From positions 80,283,573 through 80,347,572 of the forward strand of contig CM060986.1 in assembly GCA_030765065.1 (NCBI GenBank): a stretch of DNA of 64,000 nt, in the 5' to 3' direction. Shown piece after piece: positions 19,695 through 31,307 of the stretch. A program made the translations under genes and the position numbers. Numbering within the stretch: position 1 is the first letter of the stretch; each line of letters opens with the position of its first letter. Under the pieces are notes generated by a model, which worked only from the letters and a program-made list of their open reading frames with translations, was not told where the DNA came from and did no database searches. Origin of the DNA: Deroplatys truncata (taxonomy: Eukaryota; Arthropoda; Insecta; Mantodea; Mantidae).

Positions 19695-21905
19695 AACAAA
19701 CACTTTATGTGAAATTCGTCATAATGACGTATTTGACAGCTGAAATATATACTCGACAAAGGGAATGACAACAATAAACATTTCATCAAAGAAGTATTTT
19801 TTCTATGTATTTGTGAAATTCGTCAACATTAAGGTTTTGCCCATTGAAAAATTTAACGAAAACGAATGGAAATAATGGACTGCAATACGTAAATTTGATT
19901 CGTAGTACTTATTTCCGGGCATTTTTCCTAATCCATAGCTCCAAATATAAAGAATGGATATTTACTGATAGCCCTTTTTCCTAATATTTGTATCTATTTT
20001 TGTTTCAGTAACGAAGAAATGGAGGAGTCGAGAATGGTTCGTAAAAATTAGCTGCTAGGATTGCGAATGTTTGGAGGTTCCTGTTGGTAGAGGTAGGAGT
20101 AGGAGAAATGTGCTGTGATATGTGACGCAGCCACGCTACGTCCTCCAACAATGAAGCACTACCTTTGCCTCACGATTGCTGCGTTTCTCCTCCTAGTTGT
20201 TTTTTTTTATACTTTGCCACGGCTGCTCAAGCATGAGATCTTAATCTCTGAGTATGCGTGGATGTGTACAGAGAAACACGAACGCTTTCATGGAACACTA
20301 TTATTTTCACCATTTAAAATAAAACTTAAGGTTTGCCGATCACTTTTAAATGCATACGATGCTACTGTGTCTTTACCAAGACCGAAGATTATTAACTACA
20401 GCTGAACGTTCTATCCTCTTGCATGTTCGCCGCCAATGTTCACAACTCGACCAGAATGTCGTCCCGCTCTCACCGCTCGCTCAGGACAGAATGAATTTCA
20501 CCACCGCGCTACAAAGAGGAAAAACTCCTAACTTCCCCCTCTCTTCCCTCAAAACTCTCCTCAACTTAGCTTCATGAAGCTTCTAATGACCTTCACATCC
20601 TGGCCAGTGCAACTGCACCCATTAATTCCAAGAGAAACTGGCTTCAGCGGACTTACCCTTTATACCTGGGGCTGTTCCCTAATTAGCTAAACTGTGCCTG
20701 TCTGGTCTTTCTGTCGCTTTTACAGTCAACAATTTTCACAATGCTTCTCCTTTTTATACATCAACTGAAATTAAATATTTTATTATTTGTTTTATTTCGC
20801 TATCCTTCCCAGATTATTATGATAATTATTGACTTTATAATTTCGGCTTCATATGTAATTATGACAATATTAGTTCTCTCTCTCACACACACTAATCCTA
20901 AGGCTAACCTCGGGGTAAATCTGGAAACGACAGGACCCCATGTTTTCGCTGCGGCTCGCTACAGCCTCCACTCGCTTCCTCGTGTTTGCAAATACGCGAT
21001 TTGAAGAACTCGCATCCACTGTTACTGTATTGACGAAAAGTACTTGTGAAAGATTTTCCTCTCGACTAAAATAAATGTAGGCGAAAAGGCTTTTTACGAA
21101 ATGTTCGCAGTCGTACTATCAGTTACTCAAAAAATTTTAGACGAGTTGTCTGTTGGGGTACTGCTGACGAAACATCCTGGAAGCAAAATATTTCATTTTA
21201 TTATTTTAATATTATTATGTACGTGTATCAGAATAAAGTTTGAGATTGATAATACACAACTAACAAGATAATTTCAGTTTTATTATACATACCCTAAGAA
21301 GAGGTAATAATAGATGCAGCATATTGAAGAGAGGTTGCTGATTTAGAAGCAAATCTGGAAACATTAATAAACCCTGGAATCGACTGAAAAGTCGAGAACA
21401 GAAGAACAAATTACATGCAGGTTATATATTCGAGATGGAAGAAAGAAGAAAATAGAAACTATTTACAAAGTAGAGGAGTAGAAGAATCTACAGGCAGATA
21501 CTAATAAGAAACCTAATATTAAGGAAGTGGTGAAAGCAGAAAACCTGTTTAAATTGATACGTTTTTCAAAATGGAAAATATTATGTAATACAAGAGAACT
21601 AATATATTTGGTCTTTACTATGAGCACTGGAATTTATTTTGGGTAATGAATAACAGGAAGACAAAAACAATTAATTAACCAGAAAGCAAGGAATACTGAA
21701 AGAATGAAAGAAATATAGGCGAATTGCATGTGACAATAAATTCCTCAGATAATTTAGCTATGAAATGTAAAACAGGCAACTCAGGGAACGAAAAGGATTT
21801 ACAGCTTTTATATTAATAGAAATAGTACCTATGGAATCCTCTTTGAGCTAGTTAAATGCACGGTGAAGGAACGGAGAAAATTGTGTCTATAAGATTAAAT
21901 GAAAT
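19695..21905. other. Stretch without recognised repeat; weak ORF
   Basis: Holds the weak candidate frame 20115-20405, a C-rich segment to about 20700 with closely spaced ATG frames, and AT-rich purine-heavy sequence at 21290-21890. I found no second copy of these in the window and no clear protein similarity. Confidence 0.4.
20115..20405 (+). CDS. Weak candidate small membrane protein (unknown)
   Basis: A 96-codon frame. An internal start at codon 13 gives MKHYLCLTIAAFLLLVVFFY, a strongly hydrophobic stretch flanked by basic residues as in a signal anchor, followed by TLPRLLKHEILISEYAWMC and a basic tail. A T-rich tract ending in CAG lies at about 19999-20008, which could be a splice acceptor. 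I do not recognise the protein. In an AT-rich genome a T-rich tract gives such hydrophobic frames by chance, so this is listed only as the least unlikely host-type frame of the region. Confidence 0.1.
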   Translation: MICDAATLRPPTMKHYLCLTIAAFLLLVVFFYTLPRLLKHEILISEYAWMCTEKHERFHGTLLFSPFKIKLKVCRSLLNAYDATVSLPRPKIINYS

Positions 21906-21908
21906 AGA

Positions 21909-22225
21909 ATACCGGAATAGCGTAGTGGTTTTGCTTTCGGTTCGCGTATTGAGGGTCTGGGGTTCGATTCCCGATTCTAGGGTGGCGATTTTAAGTCAAC
22001 CCTGTCCATGTCTTCATGTGAAGTATCCCCGATCGGAGTCTACGTTAAAAGCTGTAGGTCCTGTCATATCACTGAAATCCTCAATCTACCATCGGAAGCG
22101 ACGGATTCCGTCCGCTGGGTGCTTACATCTCAGAAATGGGTCCAATCATCACTTGGTGGAAAGAGGTATACCCCAAAGGTCATAGGCCATATGGGGAGCT
22201 TTAGAAACGACGCTATGAAATGAAA
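21909..22225 (+). mobile_element. tRNA-headed SINE (family 3)
   Basis: Head: box A like TAGCGTAGTGGTTTTGCTTT and box B GGTTCGATTCCC with the anticodon arm between, as in a tRNA. The body is GC-rich and begins GGTGGCGATTTTAAGTCAAC; it ends near a TGAAATGAAAT tail. It differs from SINE-1 and SINE-2 outside the promoter boxes. The 109- and 71-codon frames over it are incidental. Confidence 0.7.
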
Positions 22226-22589
22226 TACATTCGAATGGAAGAAGACATGAGATTATACCTTAAATTGCCTATGTTAAGATATGCAAGGAAAGCGGATAAA
22301 AGGGAAGAAGTAAGGGATGTACGAATATGAAGTGAAGGGTCGACCTTGAACAGATAACTATATTTTAAAAAGGGAACCATATCGACTTGCTGTAAAGAAA
22401 AACAACACATTTCTGAAATACAAGTTGTTGGCCTAATACCACAACTGCGAAGAACGTTAACCTCCGCGGCCAATAATAATAGTAATATGTTTTTCATGTT
22501 TTAATCCCTTTGTAGTGTTTTACTGATCAAAAAATTGAAATAAATACATAAATAATAATTCATTATGTACCTTAAAAATGAAATGAAAA
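22226..22589. other. Stretch without recognised feature
   Basis: The 94-codon minus-strand frame at 22213-22497 has no motif and overlaps the SINE tail. Nothing else identified. Confidence 0.4.
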
Positions 22590-22795
22590 ATGGCCGAATT
22601 CGTTAAAGCATAGACTCGTGAGCAGGAGGTCCGCGGTTTCAAATACCTTAGGACCGTCCTCCCTTACAGGATTTTCCAGGTTTGTCATAGCCCTCATAAC
22701 TGGCAAATGCTCTGGAGGTCCCTAAACTTAGGCCTGGAACATTTCCTTCCCAAATTTCCCTTCTCAATAATCATTTCGTTTCATATGTCCATGTG
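22590..22795 (+). mobile_element. Possible tRNA-derived SINE (family 4)
   Basis: GGCCGAATTCGTTAAAGCAT resembles a D-arm region and GGTCCGCGGTTTCAAATACC a T-arm region about 35 bases further on. The body is GC-richer than its flanks and ends before TTTCGTTTCATATG. Only one copy is present, so the family assignment rests on the promoter-like boxes. Confidence 0.45.
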
Positions 22796-22799
22796 CAGT

Positions 22800-23390
22800 A
22801 GGTAAGAATTGACGTTAAGACATTACAAAAATGTTTTTTTTACAGTATTGTCTTTAATATTCTAAGACCTAAAATGGCCACAGATTTTCCCACAAATGGT
22901 ATTATTTTTTATTCTGAAAGATGTTTTGTTACCCATACCTTAATTTTTTTTATTGTAATTGAATATCTTCCATTCTGTTCGGGTAAAAAGAAGACTCGGA
23001 AGTTCATGATAATGTGCAATCTCCGAGAACTGCAAGCTATCTGTCAATAGGAGCATTAGGCAATCACCGCAGCCTGCCTTCGGCATCTTGAGTGTTAGGT
23101 CACTGAGGCTCATAGATGCTTGACCATTTAAAACTGAGCGACGTTTGAGAGACGGGCACTTCCATGATCCGGGGACAGCCAGGCTTTGTTCACAGAACTG
23201 CGCATATTCTTGTAGTAGTTATAATGGGGAACACAACCATAATTACAGCAATATTCACGTATGAGGTTTCAAACAGACAGATGTTTCAACACTGAATATT
23301 TGTAACCAAAACACAATATATTGATTTGTGGTTTTCAAGTGACGCATGACAATGACTAATTGTTACATTGCCACGCTTACTGCAACATAT
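22800..23390. other. Stretch without recognised gene
   Basis: A GC-richer patch at 23010-23220 has no recognised family. No frame above 60 codons with protein-like composition. Confidence 0.4.
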
Positions 23391-23394
23391 TGAA

Positions 23395-23470
23395 CTCTCT
23401 GGTAAAGAGTTAGCTTACTGTTCCTGAGGTTGCAAGTTCAAATCTCCCTAGTGTCACTCAGTGTTTTATC
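23395..23470 (+). repeat. tRNA-like segment, possible SINE head
   Basis: GAGTTAGCTTACTGTTCC and GGTTGCAAGTTCAAATCTCC have the spacing of box A and box B, but the acceptor stem does not pair well. It directly precedes a FamA copy. Confidence 0.3.
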
Positions 23471-23497
23471 CCTTTCATTTTAAATACACGAGTAAAA

Positions 23498-24462
23498 CTC
23501 CAATGTGATACATTCACATAACTTTCTCTACCCTCTATGTTTATTGGTGTATATACAAACTATTCTTACTAAAGCTTATTTTTCCAGATACATTTTAATC
23601 CAAATGAACCTTTACAAAAATAGCCTCATTACACATTTCGATAGGGACACAAAGACAACAGCGATAGTCAAATGTTTAAGAACTGAACGCTATACACTGG
23701 CCTTAAAATTCCATTCTGTTTTCATGCAATCCCTAGAAACAACTGAAAATCGATGAGACTTCAAAAGAATAGGTACTGAAAAATTCGAATCTTTAATAAC
23801 GAATATCTCGAAATGGCTTATGCCACAGAAAAGCTTATTCCGTGTGTTATTAAGACATCTACATTTCTTGTATGGTAGGTTTTGTTTATCGCTTAACGTT
23901 TACCAGTTATACAAGACTATACAAAATTTCTATTTCTTCTGAATGAAGAGGACTTTACAGCTAATCTCATAAAATTCAAGATACACATTTTATTTGACAT
24001 TTAAATATCTTTAATATATAATATTTTAATAAAAATCGTTACAGGCATTTTTTAAAAAATCAAAATTTTCGAAAAATGTTCCATGTAAAGGGTAGTTGGG
24101 CTGGGGGATTTCCTTGAGAATCTTTGTGTTGGATCTTTGGAAGATACTGAACCTAAATATCAAGTGTGGCATTTATCCGACACACACAAGGACAGGTCGC
24201 GGGTTCAAACCCGGCGGAGGGCGATGGATTTTTTCGGACGTAAAAGAATGGGACGCTAAGGACCACAACAGTTAAAGAGCGTCCATAAATAAAACTCAAT
24301 TTAAACTTAAATTTAAATTTACACACAAGGGAGTTTTTCTAAAACTGCCTTTTTTGCATTCAGGGGGCTTCAAAACATGTATTTCCGGTGAAACCTCGGG
24401 ATCTAATTTTTTAATGGAATACAAACCTTCTCTATCACGAACGTGATAAGAGAAAGGAAAAT
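23498..24462 (+). mobile_element. FamA copy with nested SINE-1 remnant
   Basis: Left end AATGTGATACATTCACATAA plus CTTTCTCTACCC, hairpin-like spacer, then TCAAATGTTTAAGAACTGAA, TCGCTTAACGTTTACCAGTT and the right end CTCTATCACGAACGTGATAA. A SINE-1 remnant with short direct repeats lies at 24194-24322. Without it the copy is about 0.83 kb. Confidence 0.9.
24194..24322 (+). mobile_element. SINE-1 copy, 5' truncated and internally deleted
   Basis: Starts in the T-arm (AGGTCGCGGGTTCAAACC), keeps GGAGGGCGATGG, then jumps after CGGACGTAAAA to the 3' part GAATGGGACGCTAAGGACCA and AGTTAAAGAGCGTCC, with a tail of TTTAAATT repeats. Flanked by ACACACAAGG on the left and ACACACAAGGG on the right, a target duplication of about 10 bases. 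Confidence 0.85.
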
Positions 24463-24489
24463 TTACTTCTCAAGAGACCGGCTACTATT

Positions 24490-24567
24490 ACACACACACA
24501 CACACACCCACACCCACACCCACACCCCCACCCACACACACACACACCCACACACACACATATATAT
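24490..24567 (+). repeat. (CA)n / (CCCACA)n microsatellite
   Basis: About 75 bases of CA dinucleotides with interspersed CCCACA units, ending in TATATAT. It gives the histidine/threonine-rich frames seen on both strands, which are not genes. Confidence 0.95.
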
Positions 24568-24569
24568 GA

Positions 24570-25155
24570 GGTATACTGGCGAAACCGGAGCGGACAAAAG
24601 TTATGTGATTATGCCACATCATATTTTTCCTTTTTTCTGAATTTCGGGTTTTAAGGCTAGTAGCCTTTTCCTTCCTTCCTGACTGTTTATTTCCATCTTT
24701 TCCTCGGGCGTTCAAAGGGTCTTTTAACATTGTATTCATCGTCTTAATATTTAATTTCCAAAGTTGTTTATTTTTCTCACTGTTTTCATTCAGCCCGAAG
24801 GTATATAATAATTCCTCTCGTGTGCTTTTATTTCTTACGACATCGATATGCGCAGCCGTTATCGTTTCTCACAAATATTATTTCAGTAGCTCTTGATATT
24901 GCTTCTATTTATTTTGTTTTCATATACGTGATTCATTTCCGCACATAAACAACAATCATTGCTTTTTGGAACTTAATATTTGTTTGTTTACGTATATTAT
25001 TCTGTAATATTGTGTAAGTTTCCCACAGATTTGTTTATATTTATTTACTTTATTCTCTAAACCATTATTTATATCTACCTATACACTTATGTCACACTCT
25101 AAATAACTGAATAAAAACTGTTGTTCTAGATATTTGCCTTTGGATCAAACTTCGT
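24570..25155. other. AT-rich stretch, possibly LINE 3' region
   Basis: No gene recognised. Because a minus-strand LINE relic ends at about 25160, some of this may be its 3' untranslated part. Confidence 0.35.
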
Positions 25156-25159
25156 GCTT

Positions 25160-25720
25160 TCCATGATGTGGAATTACTTTTGTTTTTCTTCACAGTACTT
25201 TTCTTCTTCTACACTTTAAATATACAAAAATATTGTGCCCCATCTTCACAGTTCCTCCCATCTCCTTCTGTGTCTGTCTACAAATGTTCTCTAGGATTGT
25301 ATTCCCATATTTGTTACGGTAGTCTTCTATCCAGCATAGTTTCTAAGTTCTCCTTTCATTGTACATTACGATCTTTCAGTTTGTCGTTCATATTAAACAT
25401 CCTCGTTCTCTAATGTCTTTATTTTTATATAATCTAATTATGTACATCTTTTAACTTCCTTTGTATTTTGTTTTCTTCTTTCTAAGTTAATGCCCAGATC
25501 ACTTGCACAGAATGGTACAAGTGCAGCCATCAATAAAGTTTTAATTTTGTCTCTCTGCGTACTTTGTTTCTATAAGTTCCATTAACTGTTTCAAGAACTA
25601 CGGTTATTTGCGTAATCTATTTTGTAAATTAATCTCTTTCTGAGTAATAACATTCCCTAAAGAGCTGAAATTGCTGACTTGTTTATGTGAATCATTATTA
25701 TTGTTATTCTTACAGGTTTT
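25160..25720 (-). pseudogene. Decayed non-LTR reverse transcriptase C-terminus
   Basis: The minus-strand frames read TQRDKIKTLLMAALVPFC, then NLERRKQNTKEVKRCT and LDYIKIKTLENEDV, and later VDRHRRRWEE. In insect RTE/CR1-like LINEs the matching order is RRDTKIKFYKVMAVPVLLYG, KGCTRLDRIRNEDIR and GRPRRRWEE. Stops and frameshifts are many, so this is an old fragment, related in type to the LINE at 10590-11625 but on the other strand. Confidence 0.55.
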
Positions 25721-26234
25721 TCAAACTTTGTAGAGCAGATTTATTGTTTTAAATTGTCGTCATTGAATTATTTATGGGACATCCTGTATATATAACGTAG
25801 TCATCACGACATATTTTATTTGAATAACTTTGGTGCACCAAAGTTGCATTATAGTTTCGTTAATCTGAAAAACGAAGATAATATCAAACATGTGTAACAT
25901 GTGTCTTCCAGCGAGCATCCTCTGTTAGACAACGAGATCAGTCTCTCTCTTCCGTTTTAATTTTTTTTCTTATCTAGAACGAGGCATCTCTGTTGGAACT
26001 TCATTGAATAATAGGTTAGGATCATACGATTAAACTCTGATGGAATCCTGTGCAGTGCTTCTTAAATACGACGATGACTTCAGGAACCTGAAGATGTCTT
26101 AGTAACGTTGCTAATGAACCAAGGGCCATAAACTAACTTATTCTCCGATTTTGGAATGTTTCAACTGTCTTGATATTTACATTTTCAGAGCCCCATATAC
26201 CACAGGAATAGTGTAGCGTATGTGTGTGCATTGT
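25721..26234. other. Stretch without recognised feature
   Basis: No repeat family or plausible coding frame seen. Confidence 0.4.
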
Positions 26235-26695
26235 CGCGTCAGACACATTATTGCTGTGTAGCATGACATTGTCGTGGATGTTCATTTTGATTGGGAGTTT
26301 GAATTTACGTCCAACGTGGCATTTCCCTCTTCACCACCTAAGTCTGGTGGCGTCACTAGTAGCGTTAGTCTTGTGTGTGTCTTCGGAGTGAGTGGTTTGT
26401 GTATGTAGCGTGCGTGGTCCGTATCCGTGTGTGCACGTGGAGCATCTCCCTCCAATGTTTGTCTGCAACCTTTTGTGTACAATGTAGTGGCACCATATCA
26501 TTTATAATAAACCACAGGTAATGTGTTAAATGCGTATTTTGTTATGAAAATCTCACGCCTACTTTAGATTTGTGCAGCAAGATCCTGGTACCTCTCGTTT
26601 CTCTCTGCAGCTACGCTCCTCAATGTTTATGCCGGGGTAACTAAATTTAATATCTAACTGCAAAACCTTTTGGCCTCACCCCGGTGTATAACAAT
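26235..26695 (+). mobile_element. LTR-like repeat, family LTR-3, copy 1
   Basis: Shares, in order, with 37248-37735: CAGACACATTATTG near the start, a TG-rich middle (GTGTGTGTCTTCGG, GTGAGTGGTTTG), GCATCTCCCTCCAAT, GTAGTGGCACCATAT, AATAAACCACAGGTAATGT (a polyadenylation-type AATAAA), TACGCTCCTCAATGT and CCCGGTGTATAACA at the end. TG at the start and CA at the end suggest a solo LTR, but no target duplication is clear. Confidence 0.55.
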
Positions 26696-27457
26696 AGTTC
26701 CAAATTGGTCCAATTATGGCATAGTATGAGAAGGAGCTGAGACTTCCGTTGTATTAGGACCTTTGCTGGTGGATCCGTTTCTTAGTATTCGAACTAAATG
26801 CATAAAAAAATGTCTGCAAGGGATGGGTATATGTGAATTCCTATAAGATTGGAGAAATGGGATATGTTAGTTCCTACAGTTTTGTGGGATGGTGAAGCCT
26901 GAAGCATTCGGAGCACCTTGGCATGATTAAAAACGCTATCTTAGGTTTTACTTAAAATTATAACACCCTTTAACACCTATGCATTAAAGGCTTAGTCATA
27001 GAAATTTAAAACAGATACGAAAAGTTGCAATTTTCAATAATATCTTCAAGAAAGGGAGATCCAAAGACATACCTAAATCAGTCCCTTCTATTTCGCTGTC
27101 ACCAGCAACAAACTGCTTAGGGGTTAAAGTCGCTGCACTCAGTCAGCGGCCCTGTTCACATCTGCATTAGATGGAAGTATGACTTGATGTCTGTCAAGCC
27201 TCAGATTAGACGAACTTTGTGTTATGATTACATTCTTGACATATATGCAAGCGAAGAGTGCAATTTCCCAATATATATTGTCGTTTTCTACACACTGTGT
27301 TAAGAGGGAGGAACAATTTTGTCTCTGTGGGATTTCACATATCAAAGTATAATAATTCCATATCAATATTCTTACAAACCACAAATTTGTTGAAATTCAC
27401 AGTACCCGCTTACGGTTTAGCCCTCTGATATGATTTCTGTTCCAAAGAAAATAGTGA
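26696..27457. other. Stretch without recognised feature
   Basis: An 81-codon minus-strand frame at 27139-27384 has no motif. Nothing else found. Confidence 0.4.
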
Positions 27458-28400
27458 CACCGGAATTATTGACAGGAATATATAAATAAATAAAGAAATG
27501 ATAATAAGATAGAGACATAATTGCAATAAATAATTTCCCTATATTAATGTAATAAGCTTGAGTTGATAGATTCTCCGAAAAGAAGAAGGTAGTTAAGAAG
27601 TCAGGTTAACTAAAGTCATTAGTATCAGCGAGGAGCGAACGTATTAGGCATAAAGATTCTTGGAAGGCAGTTTAGGTTTAAGTTCAGTGCGTTTGTAGGA
27701 TCACGCAGGCCAATTCTGGAAAAGAGAAGTGAAAATTTTTTGAGATTTTAGACGGGCCTCCTCGTAACAAGGTAACAGAACACACGTAGGAGTTTAAGTA
27801 TTGGTCCGGTTGTGATATAATGTTGGTGGGAGTAGTTCTGATGTAGGCGAGCTTAAGTAATAAGAAGGCGTATAATTTTAATCACACACACACACATTCG
27901 CAGTTGTTACACACTCTCTCTTGAGATTTATTCAGTTAATGATGCGATTGCTCGTGTATTATTTAAGCGCTCAGTGACGCGATTGTGGGAGTAAGATTTG
28001 GCGGTTATTGCAAAGGATCTTTCCGGTAAGCAATTTAGCGACTCGCAGCAAGTTACGCTTCTAGTTTCTTTTATTGCGGAAACAGTTATTTCAAACTGTA
28101 AAATTGATACTGCAGAAGTCAGCAGGTACAACAATTTAATTGTTATAGTTTTTGGTGTTACAATTTAGAGCTATCTATTTCTTCATCTCAAACAGTAAGT
28201 AACTCGCTTCAAAAGCACAAGTATTAGATCACATTAAATTTCCCGAGAAAGTGCTTATAGCTCTACCACTGGAGCAGCTGGCGCACGAGACAACAGAACG
28301 AGCTATGAGATATCGACATCAGAATCAGGTAAAGTATACTGCTTCAAAACTGTCGACTATCGACTGCTTCAAACTGTCCCACCATCGAGCGGCTTTTAAA
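27458..28400 (+). mobile_element. LTR-like repeat, family LTR-2, copy 1
   Basis: Matches 57285-58330 over most of its length: GAAATGATAATAAGATAGAG, CGCTTGAGTTGA-like segment, AAGTCATTAGT, TTAAAGATTCTTGG-like segment, TTCCGGTAAGCAATTTAG, GCAAGTTACGCTTCTAG, CTTTTATTGCGGAAACAGTT, TTAGATCACATTAAATTTC and CTCTACCACTGGAGCAGCTG. The end (GCTTCAAACTGTCCCACCAT) lines up with GCTTCAAATTGGCGCCTCAT in the other copy, where TGGCGCC looks like the start of a primer binding site. I infer LTR plus leader of a retroelement; the coding part is absent. Confidence 0.55.
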
Positions 28401-29219
28401 AATCAGATAACCTAGCACGTTATCAACAGGATTTTCGATAATGAGCTTTCTGTATGTAAACGTTACTGTTTCAGATTTCTGGAGGCTCATCTTGACTATC
28501 CATATCTTAAGCCCCTTGTACACGATCACAAACTTTCTTTTCAATTCAAGAGTTTACAAGAAAGTTGTCAAATATTTTTCAATATGTGACAAGATTGGAA
28601 AAGACTTGATAATGTCAAAAATATGTATTTACAGCTCTTTGTCAAACTGAAACCCTTCAGAACACATTGATAATTTATCAGGAGCAAAGCAATGTAGTAT
28701 TTGCGTCACAGTATAACAATTCGCAATGTAATATTGTTCTTTACTAATATTATATAGTACTTTCACTATTATATCCAATGAAATCACATTACGAGTGTGG
28801 AATACAATGAAAATAATAACAAACCGATAGGTTAACCACACTACATAACATTGCATTAATGTATACTTAGTTCGAAAAACTGCCGGGCAATTATTTCTTC
28901 ATAACCACCTTCATCTGCTCCATCTTGTGGTAATCCACGGAGCTCTCGATGTACAGACATGGCCAGCTTATGTATAACCTAATCAGTTTTATACGACATA
29001 CCTTGGCCGGGTAGCCATTTTTGTTTACTTTTCGCTTTCAGCCATGTTGCAGATTTCGTGACGCACTGTGAATGCTCGCATTTCATTGGCCAAAGCCATC
29101 AAATCATTGTGAAATCTTTGACCGTTTAGAGCATGTCATTGTTTACTTTTAAGGCTTTCAAAGACTTTAAAAGTATTGGAAGCATTTGACAAGAAAAGTT
29201 GTGAAGTTGAGACAACTCT
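28401..29219. other. Stretch without recognised gene
   Basis: Short frames at 28344-28544, 28441-28650 and 28629-28856 overlap each other on both strands and lack motifs. A GC-richer patch at 28885-29110 is unassigned. Confidence 0.4.
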
Positions 29220-30125
29220 TGAGGCAGTATTTTTAACACTTAAATAATTTCAGTCTAATTATATAATATAAAAAGATTTAACAGCCCGCCTTAAAGTAAT
29301 ATGTGTATAATATAATATATAAAATGTATGTAACAGTCATTTTATTATGTTTATATTATTGTATACATGTATAAAAATGTTATGTGAATATATTAATAAT
29401 TTAATATTGTAGGAGCTGTGAGAATGTAAGCTGAAAGAGGTAACAATGAGGTAACCTTGAGGCAATAATGAATTAGAAAGTTTAATAATGCTACTAGTAA
29501 TTCTTAGAATAATAATGTAATATTTAAAACAATTTATAAATAGCCAATCAACAACCAGAAAAGCTGAAAGTTAAATAAAAGTATCCTCTTGGAGTAAAAT
29601 TAGCCAATCATAGACTTGAAATAGAGAAATTTACAAATTTAAGCGGTAAATGCCAGTCGCTAGAAGGCAACGTACCTGAGCAGTTCGTTCGCTCGGTACG
29701 TATTCAGTGTGAGACATATAAAATTCATTACGGTGAGAATATTATAAAGTTTACGTATTAAAAGGTGCAAATAATTAATAAATAATCTCACAGCTCTCTA
29801 TATCAGTGAAATGTTATTTAATCGTGTGAAGGATTAATAAAAGGAATGAAGTAAAAATTATAATTTGTGTAAGCCTACATTCTTTTGCCGCATCATCCCT
29901 GCTAAGAGATACATGTTTCTGCAAATTAATACTGACGCAGCCGAGGCAAACATAAATACATATAATATTTAAATAAACATTAAAATTAGAAAATTGATTT
30001 TTTAAACGTTAGAACGAAGGCCACCGGAAAGTGAACGTTGGGGCGAAGGCCACCGGAAACTTTGTACCATACGTGGGGCAGTTACTTCATCAAGTTTGGC
30101 TCCTCAACAGTGGAACTACAATACA
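29220..30125 (+). mobile_element. LTR-like repeat, family LTR-1, copy 1
   Basis: Starts TGAGGCAGTATTTTTAACAC, runs through CAGCCCGCCTTAAAG, TAGGAGCTGTGAGAA, AGGTAACAATGAGGTAACCT, ATAGCCAATCAACAACCAG, AATCTCACAGCTCTCTATAT, CCTGCTAAGAGATACATG and ACTGACGCAGCCGAGGCA, then a leader with two copies of a GCGAAGGCCACCGGAAA unit and CCATACGTGGGGCAG. Three copies exist in the window. The TG start and a CA near the leader suggest LTR and leader, but the exact LTR end is uncertain. Confidence 0.65.
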
Positions 30126-31307
30126 GCTACAAATAAAGTACAAAACAATTACTTCAAATTGGCACTTAAACGTGTTGCTAATAACGTAAAGGCTACAACC
30201 TTCTTCACTCTTGAAAAGGCTTGTAAAGTATTGAATTTGACAAAAGTTTTATCGTGTACAAGGGGCTTTACACCAATCACAGATCAGGTTAACAACATTT
30301 TTGTAGCTTATTTACTGAAGTTTCGAAAGTTCCTTACTAAAAAACTCTTCTTAATCATACCAGACGTGTATCACGCAACAAAATGTAATATTTCACGTAT
30401 CTACTAGCTGCCATGTAAAACATCCCCTCAAACGTTTGAGGTCACGAAAGCTACGTTGGGGTCTGGTCACGAAGGCACTGTTGAAGGCACCTACTTGCCG
30501 GTATTCTGGCGCGAGTCACTGGAATACTGACATTATGCCAGAGGTGAATCAGCCGCAGTGCTGACGGTATAGTAACCAGCGCTTAGGAAGGTCAAGGGTT
30601 GGTGTGACGTGCGGTGTATACAAATGCAACAGCTAATTTCAATTTGTCGCTGTCCTGCGCCATGTTCACTAGACTGTGACCAGATGTCGTCACGTGAAGC
30701 TATGTCCAGCTAAGAGGCGGGAAACCCACGTGTCTTTGTGCCCTTGGATTTCACAACCTGCGGATGACGTTAACTGTGCAGGAAACATTCAAACCGAGAA
30801 GAAAGGCGTGATTGCCGTGCTAATGTAAATATAGTAGTTGAAGAGGAAGTGCTCACAGACCTTCCTCGCTTTCCAGGCGCCGGTAGTTTAAACCTCTTAC
30901 ACGGATGCACAGGCAGATACAGGATTCTTTTATGGAGGCACTAACGCGTTTTGAAACATATTAACAATGAGCAAAAGTAGTCAGTAATAGAGCATTTTAC
31001 CTTTCTAGATTTTCAAACATAATATAACTGATCCATGGATCATATTTTGGATGCAAACGTACCATAGTAATTTGTGCAGCAAGTGGATAATGTTGATGGT
31101 TATGGTGCGGGTAAGAGTGACATATAACATTTGTATATAACATTTTTTAGATAGCATGGCCTAAAAGTAGAACTTCTAACACAGAGCACACGAGCTAAAA
31201 TCTTTAGCTTTGGTTTCAAGTCCAATCAGTATTTTGTATTTGCACATGTTTAATAACTCGACTTGGTTTTATTAGGTTGTACTTTTTATTAAGTCTTTTT
31301 ACATGGT
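30126..31307. other. Between two LTR-1 copies, no retroelement genes
   Basis: A 103-codon frame begins at 30096, at the end of the LTR-1 leader (MAPQQWNYNTATNKVQ) and shows no gag, protease or reverse transcriptase motif. The remainder includes a GC-richer block (30420-30900) that I cannot assign. Since both flanking copies carry the same leader downstream, this is not the usual 5' LTR, genes, 3' LTR layout. Confidence 0.45.

Noticed and set aside
24443-24739. His/Thr-rich and Val/Cys-rich frames
   Set aside because: They translate the CA microsatellite.
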